Assembly (NCBI GenBank): GCA_017311185.1
Contig: JAESUZ010000338.1
Span: 434,001-498,000 of the forward strand
DNA from: Proteles cristata cristata
Taxonomy: Eukaryota > Chordata > Mammalia > Carnivora > Hyaenidae
DNA length: 64,000 nucleotides
Direction: 5' to 3'
Translations under genes and position numbers: made by a program
In this document: piece by piece, positions 45,291 through 57,800 of the stretch
How the letters are laid out: every line of letters starts with the position of its first letter
Numbering within the stretch: position 1 is the first letter of the stretch
Notes under the pieces: model-generated
What the model was told of the DNA's origin: nothing
Seen by the model: the letters and a program-made list of their open reading frames with translations, nothing else
Database searches by the model: none

Positions 45291-47395
45291 TATTTATAAA
45301 AAATGATAGATATTTGTATCCTTAAAACACAATAGCACATTTTGAACAAGTTAGGGAATGAATCTTAAATTACTTTCCAGGAACAATTAGTAGAATGTTG
45401 GAATTACATGCAGATATTTTGAACAGAAAACTGATGGTAAACAAGGGGAGGTGAATCTCAGGTGTTGTTGGCACTAAGAGATGTACACGGGGGATCAGTT
45501 ACATCAATGCCATAATACACACATTTTTTAAGAACAGAATAGGAATCCTTCCTTTAAATTAAAAGATCTATTATGTCTTGTGGTATAAAAGAAACAATTT
45601 GAATTTTTCAACCGAAGTGCAAAATTCCATTTGGAATGTGTTCATCTAGCACTAGAACAACAGCAAATCTGTGTCGGTACTTTTGAGTTGGCTAGCTTAC
45701 CTGCATATGCTACCTCCTCACCTGACTCTTGTGCACCACCAGTTTCTGTAACCAGAGTAAAATAATGATGGCTCAACCCTCCTCCACTCCTAAATTCTCA
45801 GCTTTCTTCCAGTCTTACATCTCCAACGCAAATGGTGAGTTATAGTTTATTACCGGAAATTGCCGTTTTATTATAAATTTTTGTGTGCAGTTTTTCTAGC
45901 AAATTTATTTATTGTTATGTTATTGGCCTTTCCATATCGTAAACAGAATGTTTATGGTGTGACATGCAAACTGTACATTTTACGGGATACAAAATGAATT
46001 TAACAACCACATTAATTGGTTGATGATCAGGAAGGAAAGTTTTAAGCATTTTTATATCCACGGACAATATTTTGTTACTTGTAAGTAAGCATTTTATTGC
46101 ATTTAGTAATGTGTTAGGAAATTGGTTGAGGGTTTTGGTTGAGGTACAATGCATCATAATTTTTCCCATTTAAAATGATGGGGAATAGGTAATTATTCCC
46201 TTAAGTATTTTCACATAGAATGTTGGGTTTTTAGAATTAAATCATTCACATTAAGAGGGAGATGGCTGTGTTCCGGAATAATGTCTTGCAACATAGCACT
46301 TGATAAAATACTGCCAACAAGTTTTGAAGTTCATAGCTGAGCTTTTAAGTAAATAAGTTTTCACAACATGATGGGACCGCTTGTCCTAGTTCTAAGGTAA
46401 AGTTGATGCTCTTATGGGCCTTGAAGGGCACCATCTGTGTTTGCTTTGGCAGTCCCCTTGATTTGCAGTCTTAAGGTCAATGGCAGCGGCGAACAAGGAA
46501 AAAGAGTTTGGTTCCATGTAGTAGAGAATGTCCGTTGCCTATCTAATATATGTTTCCCATTCACCTTAATTACTGATTTTATTTGGGTGGCAATATGCAC
46601 ATCTAAAGACTAAATTTCCAGTCATCTTCCCAAGACAAGTAATGATGAAAACATAACTTCTGTCCATGATATACAAGCGTAATTACTGAGTGGGTAACTG
46701 TTAAATCTCTTTCTAGGAGCCTGCTCTTAGGTGTATATATATATATTCTTCTTATTTTCACTTTTCTCTGTGAGGAATAGAGAATATAGGGATATGGCAC
46801 TCATTTGTAATTAGGTAGCCTTAGTTATAAATGTCTCATCTTAAAGCTGACAGAGTATAAATATTGAAGGAAATTGGGTTCATAACAATTATTGAATCAT
46901 CATATTTATCGTAGACTAACTACTTCTAGTAATTTTTTAACTTTAAAGAAAATTGAAAAAATTTTTATTGTGGAAACTACTTCAATATTGAAGTTTTCTG
47001 TTACAAATCACTAAATTTAGTCCTAATTGTACAAATATGAGATTCCTGAATAAATTCAGATCTCTCAAATTTAGGTAAAGTAAGCCCTACAATAAAATAA
47101 TCCCCCTTTTGGTATAAGAGAATTAATAAATAACCAATATTTTTTTTATATATTAGGGTCTGTCTGAGGACCCACAAAATCACATTTGAAAGCATTTGAA
47201 AACATAGACCTTTTAATCACATTGTAATCTTGCTGCTCCTCCCATGAAATCCTGGGCTGAGAACATTCTGGAAGTGGCCCTTTATGCAAACTAACTTACA
47301 GACAGCAAATAAAAACGGAAAACATGAGCAATTCAGAATGAAATTATTTGCTATGCATCTAATTGCAGATCCACAAAAATATTTTAAAAACTGGG
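45291..47395. other. Unassigned AT-rich sequence
   Basis: Two kilobases with no recognisable repeat or gene. A short TA run lies near 46733-46746. Confidence 0.45.
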
Positions 47396-47812
47396 GTAAT
47401 TTTGAAAAATAGCAACAAGAATATTCCAGAACTAATAACATATATGAATCTTCAGATTTATGAAGCACAATGAATCCCAGATGCCACAAGTAACACAAAC
47501 TCACATCCAGATACATCAAAATAAAACTACTGACCTATTAAGAAAGACCTTAGAAACAAAGAGAAAAAACATTACCTCACAGAGAAAAGACAATTGCCTT
47601 GATAGTCAAATTACAAACAACAGCTTGGGAGTTGGGGAGATACTGCAAAAATATTTTTGTACTGATAGGGGAAATATTTGTTAATCTAGAATTATGTATA
47701 AAGCTAAAATATACATTAAGAAAGGGAGTAGAAGGAAGATAATTCAGACAAAGAGAAACTTATTAAATGAACTTTTGATGGATGAATATCAAAAAAGAAA
47801 AACATGTATCTT

Positions 47813-48035
47813 TTTTTCTTTTTTTTTTTTATATTTTATTTATTTCTACGAGAGAGAGAGACAGCATGAGCAGGGGAGGGTAAGAGGGAGAGGGAGTCAC
47901 AGACTTTGAAACAGGCTCCAGGCTCTGAGCTGGCAGTCAGCACAGACCCCGACGCGGGGCTCAAACCCATAAACCGCGAGGTCATGACCTGAGCGAAAGT
48001 CGGACGCTTAACCGACTAAGCCACCCGGGCGCCCC
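47813..48035 (-). mobile_element. SINEC_Fc-type CanSINE, antisense
   Basis: 'gagctggcagtcagcacag', 'gacgcggggctcaaaccc' and head 'cacccgggcgcccc'. The duplication 'agaaaaacatgtatctt' / 'agaaaagcatgtatctt' (47796-47812, 48036-48052) has one mismatch. Confidence 0.96.
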
Positions 48036-48954
48036 AGAAAAGCATGTATCTTAAAGACACATGGAGAGAAACAAAGAAAAATGCGCAAAGACATTAACTA
48101 ACATGTGGGTAATTCCAAACAAGTATTGACTATATGAAACAATATTGTTCATATCTAAATTTCTGGGGTAAATCATACTGAGGAAGCTAAATATTGACCA
48201 ATAATAGGCTATAAGATTGGAATGGGTAGTTAACAAATTTCAAGTATTCTAGTTCCCTTTATTTTGAAATATGTGGGTGGATATATTAGTAGTGTAATTC
48301 ATCAAATGAAGTATGCATGAACATTTCATTTGTATTCACTAAAATAAACAGATGGTTTAATTCAAATAGATACTAGGAGAAATTAAATTAAATTAATTAA
48401 AATTTTGGGAAGGAGAAGAATGTTAACATGGAAAAAGTGGAACATAAATAATTAAGGTAATTCAGATTACCAGTAATTACAATATGTATAAACAAAATTA
48501 AATTGCTTATTAAAACAGATTGTCAAATCAAGCTATGTTTGCAAGATACATATTTAAAATATAGTTTCATGACATAATATTTTGTTTTAAGAAAATGAAA
48601 GCTTTTCCACTAAGATCATATATAAGGCAAAGATGTTTCCTCTCATCACTTCTTTTTTACGTTGTACCAGAAGTTTAACCTACTGCAATAAGACAGGAAA
48701 AAGAAAGAAAAGGTAAAAATATTGAGAAAGAGGAAATAAAACTGCCTTTCCTGCAGATAACATATTATCCTAAGTAGAAAATTAAAAGAAAGGGCAAAAT
48801 AATTCTTGAAGCTAATAAGTGATTACAGCAGGATATAAGGTTAATGTACAGAAGTAAGTCACTTTCATATATACTAGGAATTACTCTAGTGGGATTTGAA
48901 ATTAAAAACATAATATCATTTATATTAGCATCCTAAAAATGAAATACTTAGATA

Positions 48955-49030
48955 TAAATCTAATATATATATTATCTAATTTTATATATATATGTATGTA
49001 TATATATATACACATATATATATATACACG
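48955..49030. repeat. TA-rich dinucleotide tract
   Basis: Alternating TA with occasional G/C steps ('tatgtatgtatatatat', 'tacacatatatatatat'). It is highly self-complementary and so able to form cruciforms. It lies within L1 ORF2-derived sequence. Confidence 0.9.
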
Positions 49031-49501
49031 ATCTATATAGATAAACTGCAAAAATCTGATGAACAAAATCAAGGAACAACTAAATAAAGGGAGAGACAGT
49101 CCATATACATAGAAAGGAAGACTCAATATAACCAAGATGGTGTTTCTACCCCATTTCATATCCAGAGTCAATTAAATCCCAAGTAAGTTCTCAGCAAGTT
49201 ATTTTGTGGATACTGATAAACTGTTCCTAAAGTTTATATGGAGAGGTAAAAGACCCAGGATAAGCAGCACAATGTTGAAGGAGAAAAACAAAGTTAGGGG
49301 ACTAATATTACCTGACTTCAAGACTTACTATAAGGTTCCAGCAGTCAAGAGAGGATGATGTTTGCAAAAAAACAAAACAAAACGAAACACAAAATCAATG
49401 GAATGAAACAGAGAGGCCAGAAATAACACCCACATAATTATAGCTGACTGATCTTTGACAAAAAAGAGAAGGCAATACAATGGAACAAAGATAGCCTTTT
49501 C

Positions 49502-49731
49502 TTTTTTCTTTTTTATTTATTTTTTTAAGTTATTTCTAGAAGAGAGAGAGAGAGAGAGACAGCGTGAGCAGGGGAGGGTCAAAGAGAGAGGGAGTCAGAC
49601 TGAAACAGGCTCCAGGCTCCGAGCTGGCAGTCAGCACAGAGCTCGACGTGGGGCTCGAACCCACGAACCACGAGATTATGACCTAAGCGAAAGTCGGATG
49701 CTTAACCAACTAAGCCGCCCAGGTGCCCCAG
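49502..49731 (-). mobile_element. SINEC_Fc-type CanSINE, antisense
   Basis: Long T-rich tail, a GA run, 'gagctggcagtcagcacag', 'ggggctcgaacccacgaac' and head 'cgcccaggtgcccc'. A perfect 13-bp duplication, 'agatagccttttc', lies at 49489-49501 and 49732-49744. Confidence 0.96.
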
Positions 49732-50689
49732 AGATAGCCTTTTCAATAACTGGGGCTAAAACAACTGGACATCCACATGCAGAAACATGAATCTAAACAG
49801 AAACCATACATCACTTACACAAACTAATTCAGAATGGGTCCCAGAACTAAATGTGAAACATGAAACTGTAAAACTCCCAGAAGCTAACATACGACAAAAT
49901 ATCAATGACTCTGGGTCTGGCAGTGACTTCTAAGATATACCACAGCCACAATCCATAAACGAAACAATTGATTGGCTAAACATAATTTAAATTAAAAAAT
50001 TTTGCTCTACGAAAGACACTCTTGAAAACATAGAGAAAACAAGTTTCTCGGGTTGGGAGAAAATGATTACAAAAGACATACCTGATAAAGAACTGTTAAC
50101 TAAAATTTATTGAGGACTCCAACTTCAACAATAATAAAGGAGTCAAAGACCTTAACAGAACCCCTCACCAAAGAAGATATACAGATGGCAAATAAACACA
50201 CAAAAAGATATTCCATGTCATATGTCATTATTATGCAAATGTAAACTGAAACCACCATGAGACAGTAGCACACACCTATCACACCTATCAGAGGGGCCAA
50301 AATCCCGAATACTACAACAGTAAATGATGTGATGATATGGAGCAATGAGAACCCTCATTCATTGTGGCTGGGATTACAAAATGGTGCAGCAACATTGAAA
50401 GAGAGGAGAGTTTCACAATTTTTTAAAAACAGAACATTCTCTTACTATATGATTCAGTACTTGCACTCCTTGAAATTTACCCAAAGGAGCTGAAACTTTG
50501 TGTCCACATGAAAACTTGTGCATAGATATTAAAGCATCTTTTTTCATAATTACCAAATCTTGGAAGAAACCAAGATGTGCTTCAGTAGGTGAATGTATAA
50601 ATAAATTATGGTATGTCCAGGCAGTGGAATATTATTTAGCACTAAAAGGAAATGAGTTATCATCCACATTGAGACACAGAGGACGCTTT

Positions 50690-50911
50690 TTTTTTTTAAT
50701 TTTTTACATTTATTTATTTTTGAGAGATAGAGTGAGACAGAGCGTGAGTGGGGAGGGGCAAAGAGAGAAGGAGACACAGAATCTGAAGCAGCTCCAGGTT
50801 CTGAGCAAGCGTTCAGCACAGAGCCCAACACAGGGCTCGAACCCACAAGCCATGAGATCATGACCTGAGCCGAAGTCGTACGCTTAACTGACTGAGCCAC
50901 CCAGAAGTCCC
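50690..50911 (-). mobile_element. CanSINE, antisense
   Basis: 'catttatttatttttgagag', 'agcgttcagcacagagccc', 'agggctcgaacccacaagc' and head 'gagccacccagaagtcc'. The target-site duplication is diverged ('acagaggacgctt' against 'acatggaggaactt'). Confidence 0.93.
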
Positions 50912-51634
50912 AACATGGAGGAACTTAGTAAATGCATGATACTAAGTGAAAGGAACCATTCTTAAAATGCTACATACTGTATGATTCTAACTATATGACA
51001 TTCTGAAAAGGCAAACTATGGAGATGGTGAACAGATCAGTGATTGCCAGGGGTAGGGGAAGGGAAGGTCAGGGGAGAGATGAATAGGTGAAGCATAGAGG
51101 ATATGCAGTGTAGTGAAAATACTCTGTATGATACCATGATGGTTGATATATGTCATTAAACATTCATACAAACTCACAGAATGTATGGCATCAGGAATGA
51201 ATTGTAATGTAAACCATGGACTTTGGGTGATTTGACCTGTCAGCGTGCATCCTTCATTTGAAACAAAGGTACCACTCTCATGACAGAGGCTGATAGTGAT
51301 GGATCTATGCAGATATGGAAGCAAAAATTCTCTATCTTTCCTGCAATTTTTCTGTGACTCTAAAGCTGCCCACCACAAAGGTCTTATTTTAAAAAAAGAA
51401 AAAGGAGTAGGCATTAAAGCAATTTCACTAGAATACTGAAAGTTAAAAAAATTAGGGACAAATATTTAACAAAGAAAGTTAACATTTGCATAATAGAAAA
51501 TAGCACTATAAATAAGAAAGTATTGTCATGGACAAAATAGATCAGTAATAGTGAATCCAATTATGAGGAGAATTTGAAAATCCTAAGGCTATATACTTTT
51601 AGTACACTAACTTCAACATACATAACTAGTAAAT

Positions 51635-52105
51635 GTGTTAGTGCAAGTTCTCCAGAGAAACAGAATCAGTTTCATAATTAATTGTGAGGAGTTATTTCCT
51701 CTCTTTAAGGAGGCTGAGAAAGGCCAACATCCAGTTCTGCAAACTAGAAACCCAGGCAAACCAGTGGTATTCTTCAGTTTAATTCCGTTTCCCAAGGCCT
51801 GAGAACCAGGAGAGCTGATGTGTAAACCCTCGTTTGAGGGCCAGAGAAGATGAAATGAAATGCCCCAACACAAACAGGCAGAAAGCAAAAGAATCAAATT
51901 CCTCTTACCTATACCTTCTGTTTCAGTCAGGTCTTCAAGGGACAGGATGATGCCCACTCACAGTGAGGAAGGCAATTTCTTCCCTGGGTATGCCAATTCA
52001 AATGCCAATGAAAACACTTGGACACATCTTCCCAGACACATCCAGAAATAATATTTCATCTTACTACTCCAAGGCCCATTACGTTGACACATAATTAAGA
52101 AGCAC
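51635..52105. mobile_element. Old LTR-like interspersed repeat
   Basis: 'gttctccagagaaacagaat', 'gggctgaggaaggccaac'-like sequence near 51710, 'cagacacatccagaaataa' and 'acgttgacacataattaag' follow the order of a widespread mammalian repeat that begins 'ttctccagagaaacagaac'. I cannot name the family. L1-like sequence on both sides suggests it is nested. Confidence 0.5.
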
Positions 52106-52502
52106 AATGTTCATGGATATTTTCTTAAAGCAATCAGAAAAATATTTATAAAAGTTAACCATGGATTGGAACGTAAGTCAAATCTCAACACATTTCAAAT
52201 AATTAGAATCATATATGCAATGTTTTCTGATGATAGTGGAAGTAGGCTAGTAGTAATCAATAACAAAGATATAGAGCTAAAGCCCACATATGATTTGAAA
52301 TTGATTAACATAACTTAAAAAATCAGGTCAATAAAACATCAGAAGGAATTAAGAAACATTTGCAACTTAATTAAAATCAGGTATAATATATCAAGATATC
52401 TAGGAAATGTTTGTGTGCATTTATATTAAATCTAACAAAAATTGTGAAGTTCTCATAGAGAACATAATAAAATTTAAGTGGAAGACAAAATTAAATGGAG
52501 AG

Positions 52503-53216
52503 TGATGAGGGATCATGGGGCAAGCTGAGGGCAAAGTACAGGCTGCCACCACCACCCAGCCAGGTGGGATCTGTGTGATATCCCTCAGACATTCCTGGCT
52601 ACCCAAGAACAAAGGAAAGGGGTCTAAGTGCTTGCCATGGAGATGTGGGAAACTAAGGCAAATGAAAAATTAAATTGCTTTACTGCCTACAGCCCACTGA
52701 CAAGTCCTTGAAACTGGCAGAGTGACCTCCCTCTAGGAGTTCAGCTGCCTCGATGATGATACTTTGCTGGGGGCAAAAGGGAATCTTGGCTTCACATTAT
52801 CCCAACCCCCAGGATCCTGTAAGTCTACTGTATCATATAAAAATTCCTTTGGAAACTTCTTTATCTCAACTCCCCCAAGATATATGCAGGCAATCATATT
52901 CCAAACTTATGGCCCTCGAAATACATCTGAAGGGTCTCATGACTGAGGTTTTACTAAATGCTAATAAATGGCATTTTCCTAACAATATCTTATCTCTCAA
53001 GGTCTTGGAAACCTTGCTTCCAAAATACCTTGGAGACTTACTCTATCCCTAATCCCTTCCCAACCTGAGGGTATACAATCAGCTCCCTGTCATGAGCCCA
53101 GTGCAGCTCTTCCTGTCCATGGAGCTTGTCCCTAGGCTTTAATAAAATCACCTTTTTGCCCCCAAGCCATCTTCAAGAATTCTTTCTTGGCCATTGGTCA
53201 TAGACCACATACCATC
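52503..53216 (+). mobile_element. Solitary ERV1-like LTR
   Basis: About 710 bp, starting near 'tgatgagggatcatgggg'. It runs through 'actgcctacagcccactga' and 'tggcagagtgacctccctc'. It ends with the polyadenylation signal AATAAA (53141-53146), 'caagaattctttcttggcc' and a terminal CA near 53214. Layout fits a gammaretrovirus-like U3-R-U5. No gag, pol or env and no primer-binding site follow, so it is a solitary LTR left by recombination. The precise ends and the target duplication are uncertain. A 99-codon frame (52753-53052) lies inside it and is not a gene. Confidence 0.75.
53141..53146 (+). promoter_or_regulatory. LTR polyadenylation signal AATAAA
   Basis: AATAAA in 'ggctttaataaaatcacc', in the R region position of the solitary LTR, with a T-rich/CCC segment just downstream. 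It could act as a polyadenylation site for sense transcripts crossing the LTR. Confidence 0.6.
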
Positions 53217-53702
53217 ACCCCAAAATTTAATCAGAGGGCAATCTATATTATGTTTGCAGCAAGAAAAAGCAACACCTTAAGCTCACATTTATCCCCAATA
53301 GCTTTAGTTTCAATCAAATTCTCAACAGGATTTTTTGAGAAACTTGGCTGGATAATTTTAAATTAATATGGAAAAATAAAAGTCTTGCCAAACCACTCCT
53401 GAAAGGGTATAAGATGGCAATTATCACCTTATCAGATAACAAAAGTTCTTAAATTTATAGACAAATTAAGCCAATGAAAAATTGGTGGAGATATAAACAA
53501 AAGAACCACATATATAAAAAGAGTGGCTCAATGACAAGGGGACACTGTATATTATGGGGAAAATGGTTATTTTAAATTAATACTGAAAAAATTGATTTCT
53601 TATTTCACATCAAATATAAAAAATCTTAATGGTTTGAGCATCTAAAAATCAAGAGAAAAAAATAATAGTGTTCATGGATCTGGTTAAAGGAGAATTTAGT
53701 TA

Positions 53703-53893
53703 GGGGTGACTGGGTGGTTCAGTCAGTTCAGTGTCCAATTTGGGCTCATACCGTGATCTCACAGTTCATGGGTTTCAGCCTCACATCAGGCGCTGTGCTA
53801 ACAGCTCAGAGCCTGGAGCCTGCTTTGGAGTCCGTGCCTCCCTTGCTTGTTCTCTCTCTCTCTCTCTCAAAAATAAACATCTAAAAATATTTT
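53703..53893 (+). mobile_element. CanSINE, older
   Basis: Diverged head 'gggtgactgggtggttcag', 'catgggtttcagcctcaca', a CT block and 'caaaaataaacatc' tail. An imperfect duplication is built on 'aaaggagaatttagtta' / 'aaaggatagaatttattta'. Confidence 0.92.
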
Positions 53894-54591
53894 AAAGGAT
53901 AGAATTTATTTAAAAGACAGAAAAACCCAACATATATAAAAATATTGAATGTGTGATTACACTGAAATTAGGCATTTTATTCATCACAGGGCATCCTAAG
54001 TGAAGAGACACTAGAACTATAAGAAGATATTTAAGCACATATAGTCAAGAAAGTGTTAATGTCAAAAGTGTATAAGTCCTACTAATCAATCAGAGAAAGA
54101 CAAAAAAATCAGAAAGACACTGGAAGAAGATATGAAATGGCATTTTGCACAATAGGCAATGGCCAATTAGTCTATAACAAGATGTTGTACCTTATAGGTA
54201 ATCAGGGAAATGAAATAACGACCATAATAAGACTCAATTTTATACTCACCAGATTGGCAAAATTAAGAAGCATCATAATTCCAAATGATAGTGATGGTGT
54301 CAATCAATTTGAACCAGTGGGCACTATTAGAAGTAAAATTTGATCCACTTCTTTAGAAAACCACTTGGAACTCTTTTGCAAGTAGAATGTACAAATAGCT
54401 CTGATTCAACTTCTAGGCATTAATTTTTTTTCATATTTTTAAAACTTCATTTAAAAGGAGCATTTGAATGGTATAATAAAAATTTCAAGGTAGTGACTAC
54501 CTCCATTGATGAGAAAAGGAAATGGAGAGACATAAGGAAACACAATTATCATCAGTTAAAATCTTTAAGTGATGAATCATTAGCCATTCTT

Positions 54592-54787
54592 TTTTTTTTT
54601 TTTTAATGTTTTATTTCTAGGAGAGAGAGAGAGACAGCGTGGGCAGGGGAGGGTCAGAGAGAGAGGGAGTCACAGACTGAAACAGGCTCCAGGCTCCGAG
54701 CTGGCAGTCAGCACAGAGCCCGACGCGGGGCTCGAACCCACGAACCGCGAGATCATGACTTAACAGACTAAGCCACCCAGGCGCCCC
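54592..54787 (-). mobile_element. SINEC_Fc-type CanSINE with deletion in the tRNA head
   Basis: Otherwise a young-type copy ('gagctggcagtcagcacag', 'ggggctcgaacccacgaac', head 'cacccaggcgcccc'). About 19 bp between the A and B boxes are missing: 'gatcatgacttaacagac' joins parts separated in other copies. The duplication 'agccattctt' lies at 54582-54591 and 54788-54797. Confidence 0.96.
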
Positions 54788-54890
54788 AGCCATTCTTATG
54801 TACGTATCAAGTGTATTATATAATTTTAAAAATAGTTCTAAGTGGTAAAAAAAGTAACTTATGATTTCAAAATCAAATCATATTTTATTC

Positions 54891-57800
54891 CAAAGTAAAA
54901 ACTAAAAAAACAATCCTCAACCAGAAGAAAAAATGATGAATTTTCATAGTGAAGGAAATTCAGTAGAATATGTCTCAAATTAAAGCTCATAGTATCTAGC
55001 AGAAAATATGCCAGGGATGCTCAAATATTAATCACTAATGATGGCGTGAATTTTTCAAGATAATTTTAGGTGCAGTCAATTATTTTATTAAAGGTTAAGT
55101 TTTACGTAGTCATCAAATTTTTCAGTAGATTGGAAGAAAATGAGAACCTCATAAGTCTTTGTTTAAGAAATAAGAATAGATTGTTCTTGCCAGTTTTCAT
55201 ACAAATGAACAGAGCCTATACCATTTTTTAAATGTTTGCTTTTCCAACATAGTTTTTAAATGTTGAATCTTCTCAATAATTAAATGCACAAAACTTACTA
55301 ACTAACTACATTATTCTAAGGACATAGCACTTAATGTCAAAAGGTAAACGATGAGATGAAGTTTACTTTGGATAATTTTTTAAAACTGTAACCCATATGA
55401 ACTCAGAACTTACTAGCATGAGGGTATTTACAAGGTCATGAAATATTAATACTCAAATTTCTCTATAATGCCCACTTGAAGAATCTGTCTTCAGTCACTT
55501 TAGTTGTTGTTGCTAATTTCTAGGAAAAACATGTCTTGTTAGGATTCAATTCTCATTTCTTCTACCCTGGTTCCCAAACTGATAATGTCCCCTTCCCAGG
55601 GCCTCTAGTGCCAGTATCGTCCAAGAGTCTGCTGACTTCCCATCTACAATAAAGTCTAAAATGGGTCCATCATTTTCCAGTGAGAGAGGACCACACAGCG
55701 TCCCAAGAGGCACCCAGGAGAATGACATGTATGAGTAGATACTTGATGGATACTTCAGTCTTAAAAAGTCCTTTGTAAAAAAAACAAACATACAAACAAA
55801 CAAAAAACAAACACCCTAAGACACAATCATTGACATGGTTTAGAAACAGGGCTCAGACCACCAGGACTCCAGTTTTCTAAAAAACGGAACTTACTTGTTA
55901 TATAGTAACTGAGAACTCTTTGTTAAATTGTGATAAATCTGGCTAAGCTCACTATAATACCCTTGTATGGCCAGATCATGGATTTGTAAAGACTGCTGTA
56001 AGTAAGCTTGCTATCTGTTCCTTCTTCTTCAGACCCAAATGCCCGCTGCTGAACATTTAAGGAAGGACTCGTTCTCAGGACTCTGGGTGCATGGTGGACA
56101 CCAGAGTGTTTCTCCTTACACTTTGAGCCCAGGGTGTCTTGCTACCCCTAGCTCTACGTAAGTGTCATAGCAGATGTATATATTCAACAAATGGTTGCGT
56201 GTACTCTGGCCAGGGCCATAAATATTCAGGTAAGGTATAATTTGCATTGATTGTTCTAGGTAACTTACACATCGACACTCCATTGCGAATGAGCCAGATA
56301 GATTTTGTTTTCCAAGCAGTTTCCTTCATATAGACAGTATGCCTCAAAAGCAATAGCCCCAAACCTCATCTTCAATTGGTACTATATATTTATAGATATT
56401 TATTACCTGTTTTTTTGTTTCTGTCTTATTATTTTTCAAATCAGAGAAAGTAAGGCCAGGTTTTACATGTAAGGAGGAAAAGGCCAGGGTGAGAGGTTGC
56501 ACACTGACATAACTTTAAGGGCCATGCGATCCTACAAACAGGCCCAGCGGCCTTGATATGGGCTGTGGTAAATAACAGAATGCTAGTCTAAGGACATTCA
56601 ACTGCAAAGTTTGAACTACTGTGCTGGAAAACCAGTTAGTACTGGTATCCTAGAACTTGGTCTTTCACAACCACCTTGCAAAACCTCTGTCTGTAAGATG
56701 CAGGATTAAAGGTTTATATTTTCTCCTAAGTTTATCCTCTCCTTCCCTCACCTGCAAACAACAATAAAACAGCAATAACAGTAAAAGAAAATAATAAAAA
56801 CCCAGTCTTGCACCTGAAAAACTGAAATGATCCTAATTTGTGGCCAATCTTTCTGGAAAGATGGAAGATCTGAAGGTGTTATTGACAACTCGATGTGGTT
56901 TTCTCAGCAAGTGTCAGCCAATCACCTAGTAAGGTCTTGAAGGAATGAGAAAAATCTAGTGTAGTTATAGTGGGTGTGAAGACACACAAAGTCCAGAGAC
57001 ACTCCCTAATGGGGTGCAACCAAGGCCTCATTGAGTCCCAGGGTGCAAGAAGATAAGGCCAGTAGCTAGCTGAAAGGAGCTGCTTGGAAAAAACCAAGAG
57101 GGAAATCAAGAAAGATCAATTTAAATGACTTTCTCAAAAAATCTTTATTTAATTGCCTAGGACTGGTACACTGCAAACAGCTTCACAGTCTTTAATTTCT
57201 TTCCTTGTTTCTGCAACAACTTTTTTTTTCCATCAGAATAATTTGGAACAATAATAGCATGTTGCAGCACCTAATATAATTTTTGTAACTACTTAATTTT
57301 ATGACTTAATTCAGTGTAATTGACCTTGATATAGTTATAACATTGTCAATACAAAGGCCATGGATATCGTGGAAGGCTTAAGTGTCAAACGAATTGATGA
57401 TTTAAATATAGAAACAACCATACTCAATCGTATGTACAAAACTAAACCTTCTAATGCTTTGTGTCACAAAGAATAATAAGGTAGTGAAAAAAAAGAAAAT
57501 GTGCATTCCTATAGCGGTTCTTTTACTCAGGAAGAAAGTGTTTCAAGGGAGCACACATAGATATGGTTTATATAATCACTGAACCGTTCAGAAGGGTTCC
57601 TGAGAAATCACACAACATTACCCCTCCCTCCTGCACCTCCTACCACTACCTTTTGTGCAACTTTTGGGGACATGAAACTTTTGTCCCTGAATCTGCAAAG
57701 AATTAAATTTCAGAAGCTCCCTTCGTTAACTTTCTGGCATTAATGCGCAGACTGTGATCGCACACAGCTGAACCCAATTGAAAACTCATTTTTTTTAAGG

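Larger units (their letters stand above)
47400..51405 (+). mobile_element. Long old L1 (sense) with three antisense SINEs
   Basis: ORF1-type sequence (47400-48100) is followed by ORF2 landmarks. These are 'tggagaggtaaaagaccca', 'atggaatgaaacagagagg', 'gagctgaaactttgtgtcc' and 'taaattatggtatgtccag'. The 3'UTR is 'aaaccatggactttgggtga' ending near 51400. Large parts of ORF2 are present but frames are broken. SINEs at 47813, 49502 and 50690 all lie antisense to it. Confidence 0.8.
51406..54890 (+). mobile_element. Further old L1 (sense), interrupted four times
   Basis: L1 ORF2-like text flanks an LTR-like repeat (51635), a solitary LTR (52503) and two SINEs (53703, 54592). Best landmarks: 'attctcaacaggattttttg', 'tatactcaccagattggca' and 'gaaaaccacttggaactct'. 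The 3' part runs to about 54890. It is very diverged, and the exact start is unclear. Confidence 0.55.

Noticed and set aside
50498..50900. 121- and 116-codon frames on both strands
   Set aside because: Both read through L1 ORF2 sequence and the antisense SINE at 50690.
52753..53052. 99-codon frame as a viral gene in the LTR
   Set aside because: It lies within the U3-like part of a solitary LTR, without splice sites or resemblance to a known LTR-encoded protein.
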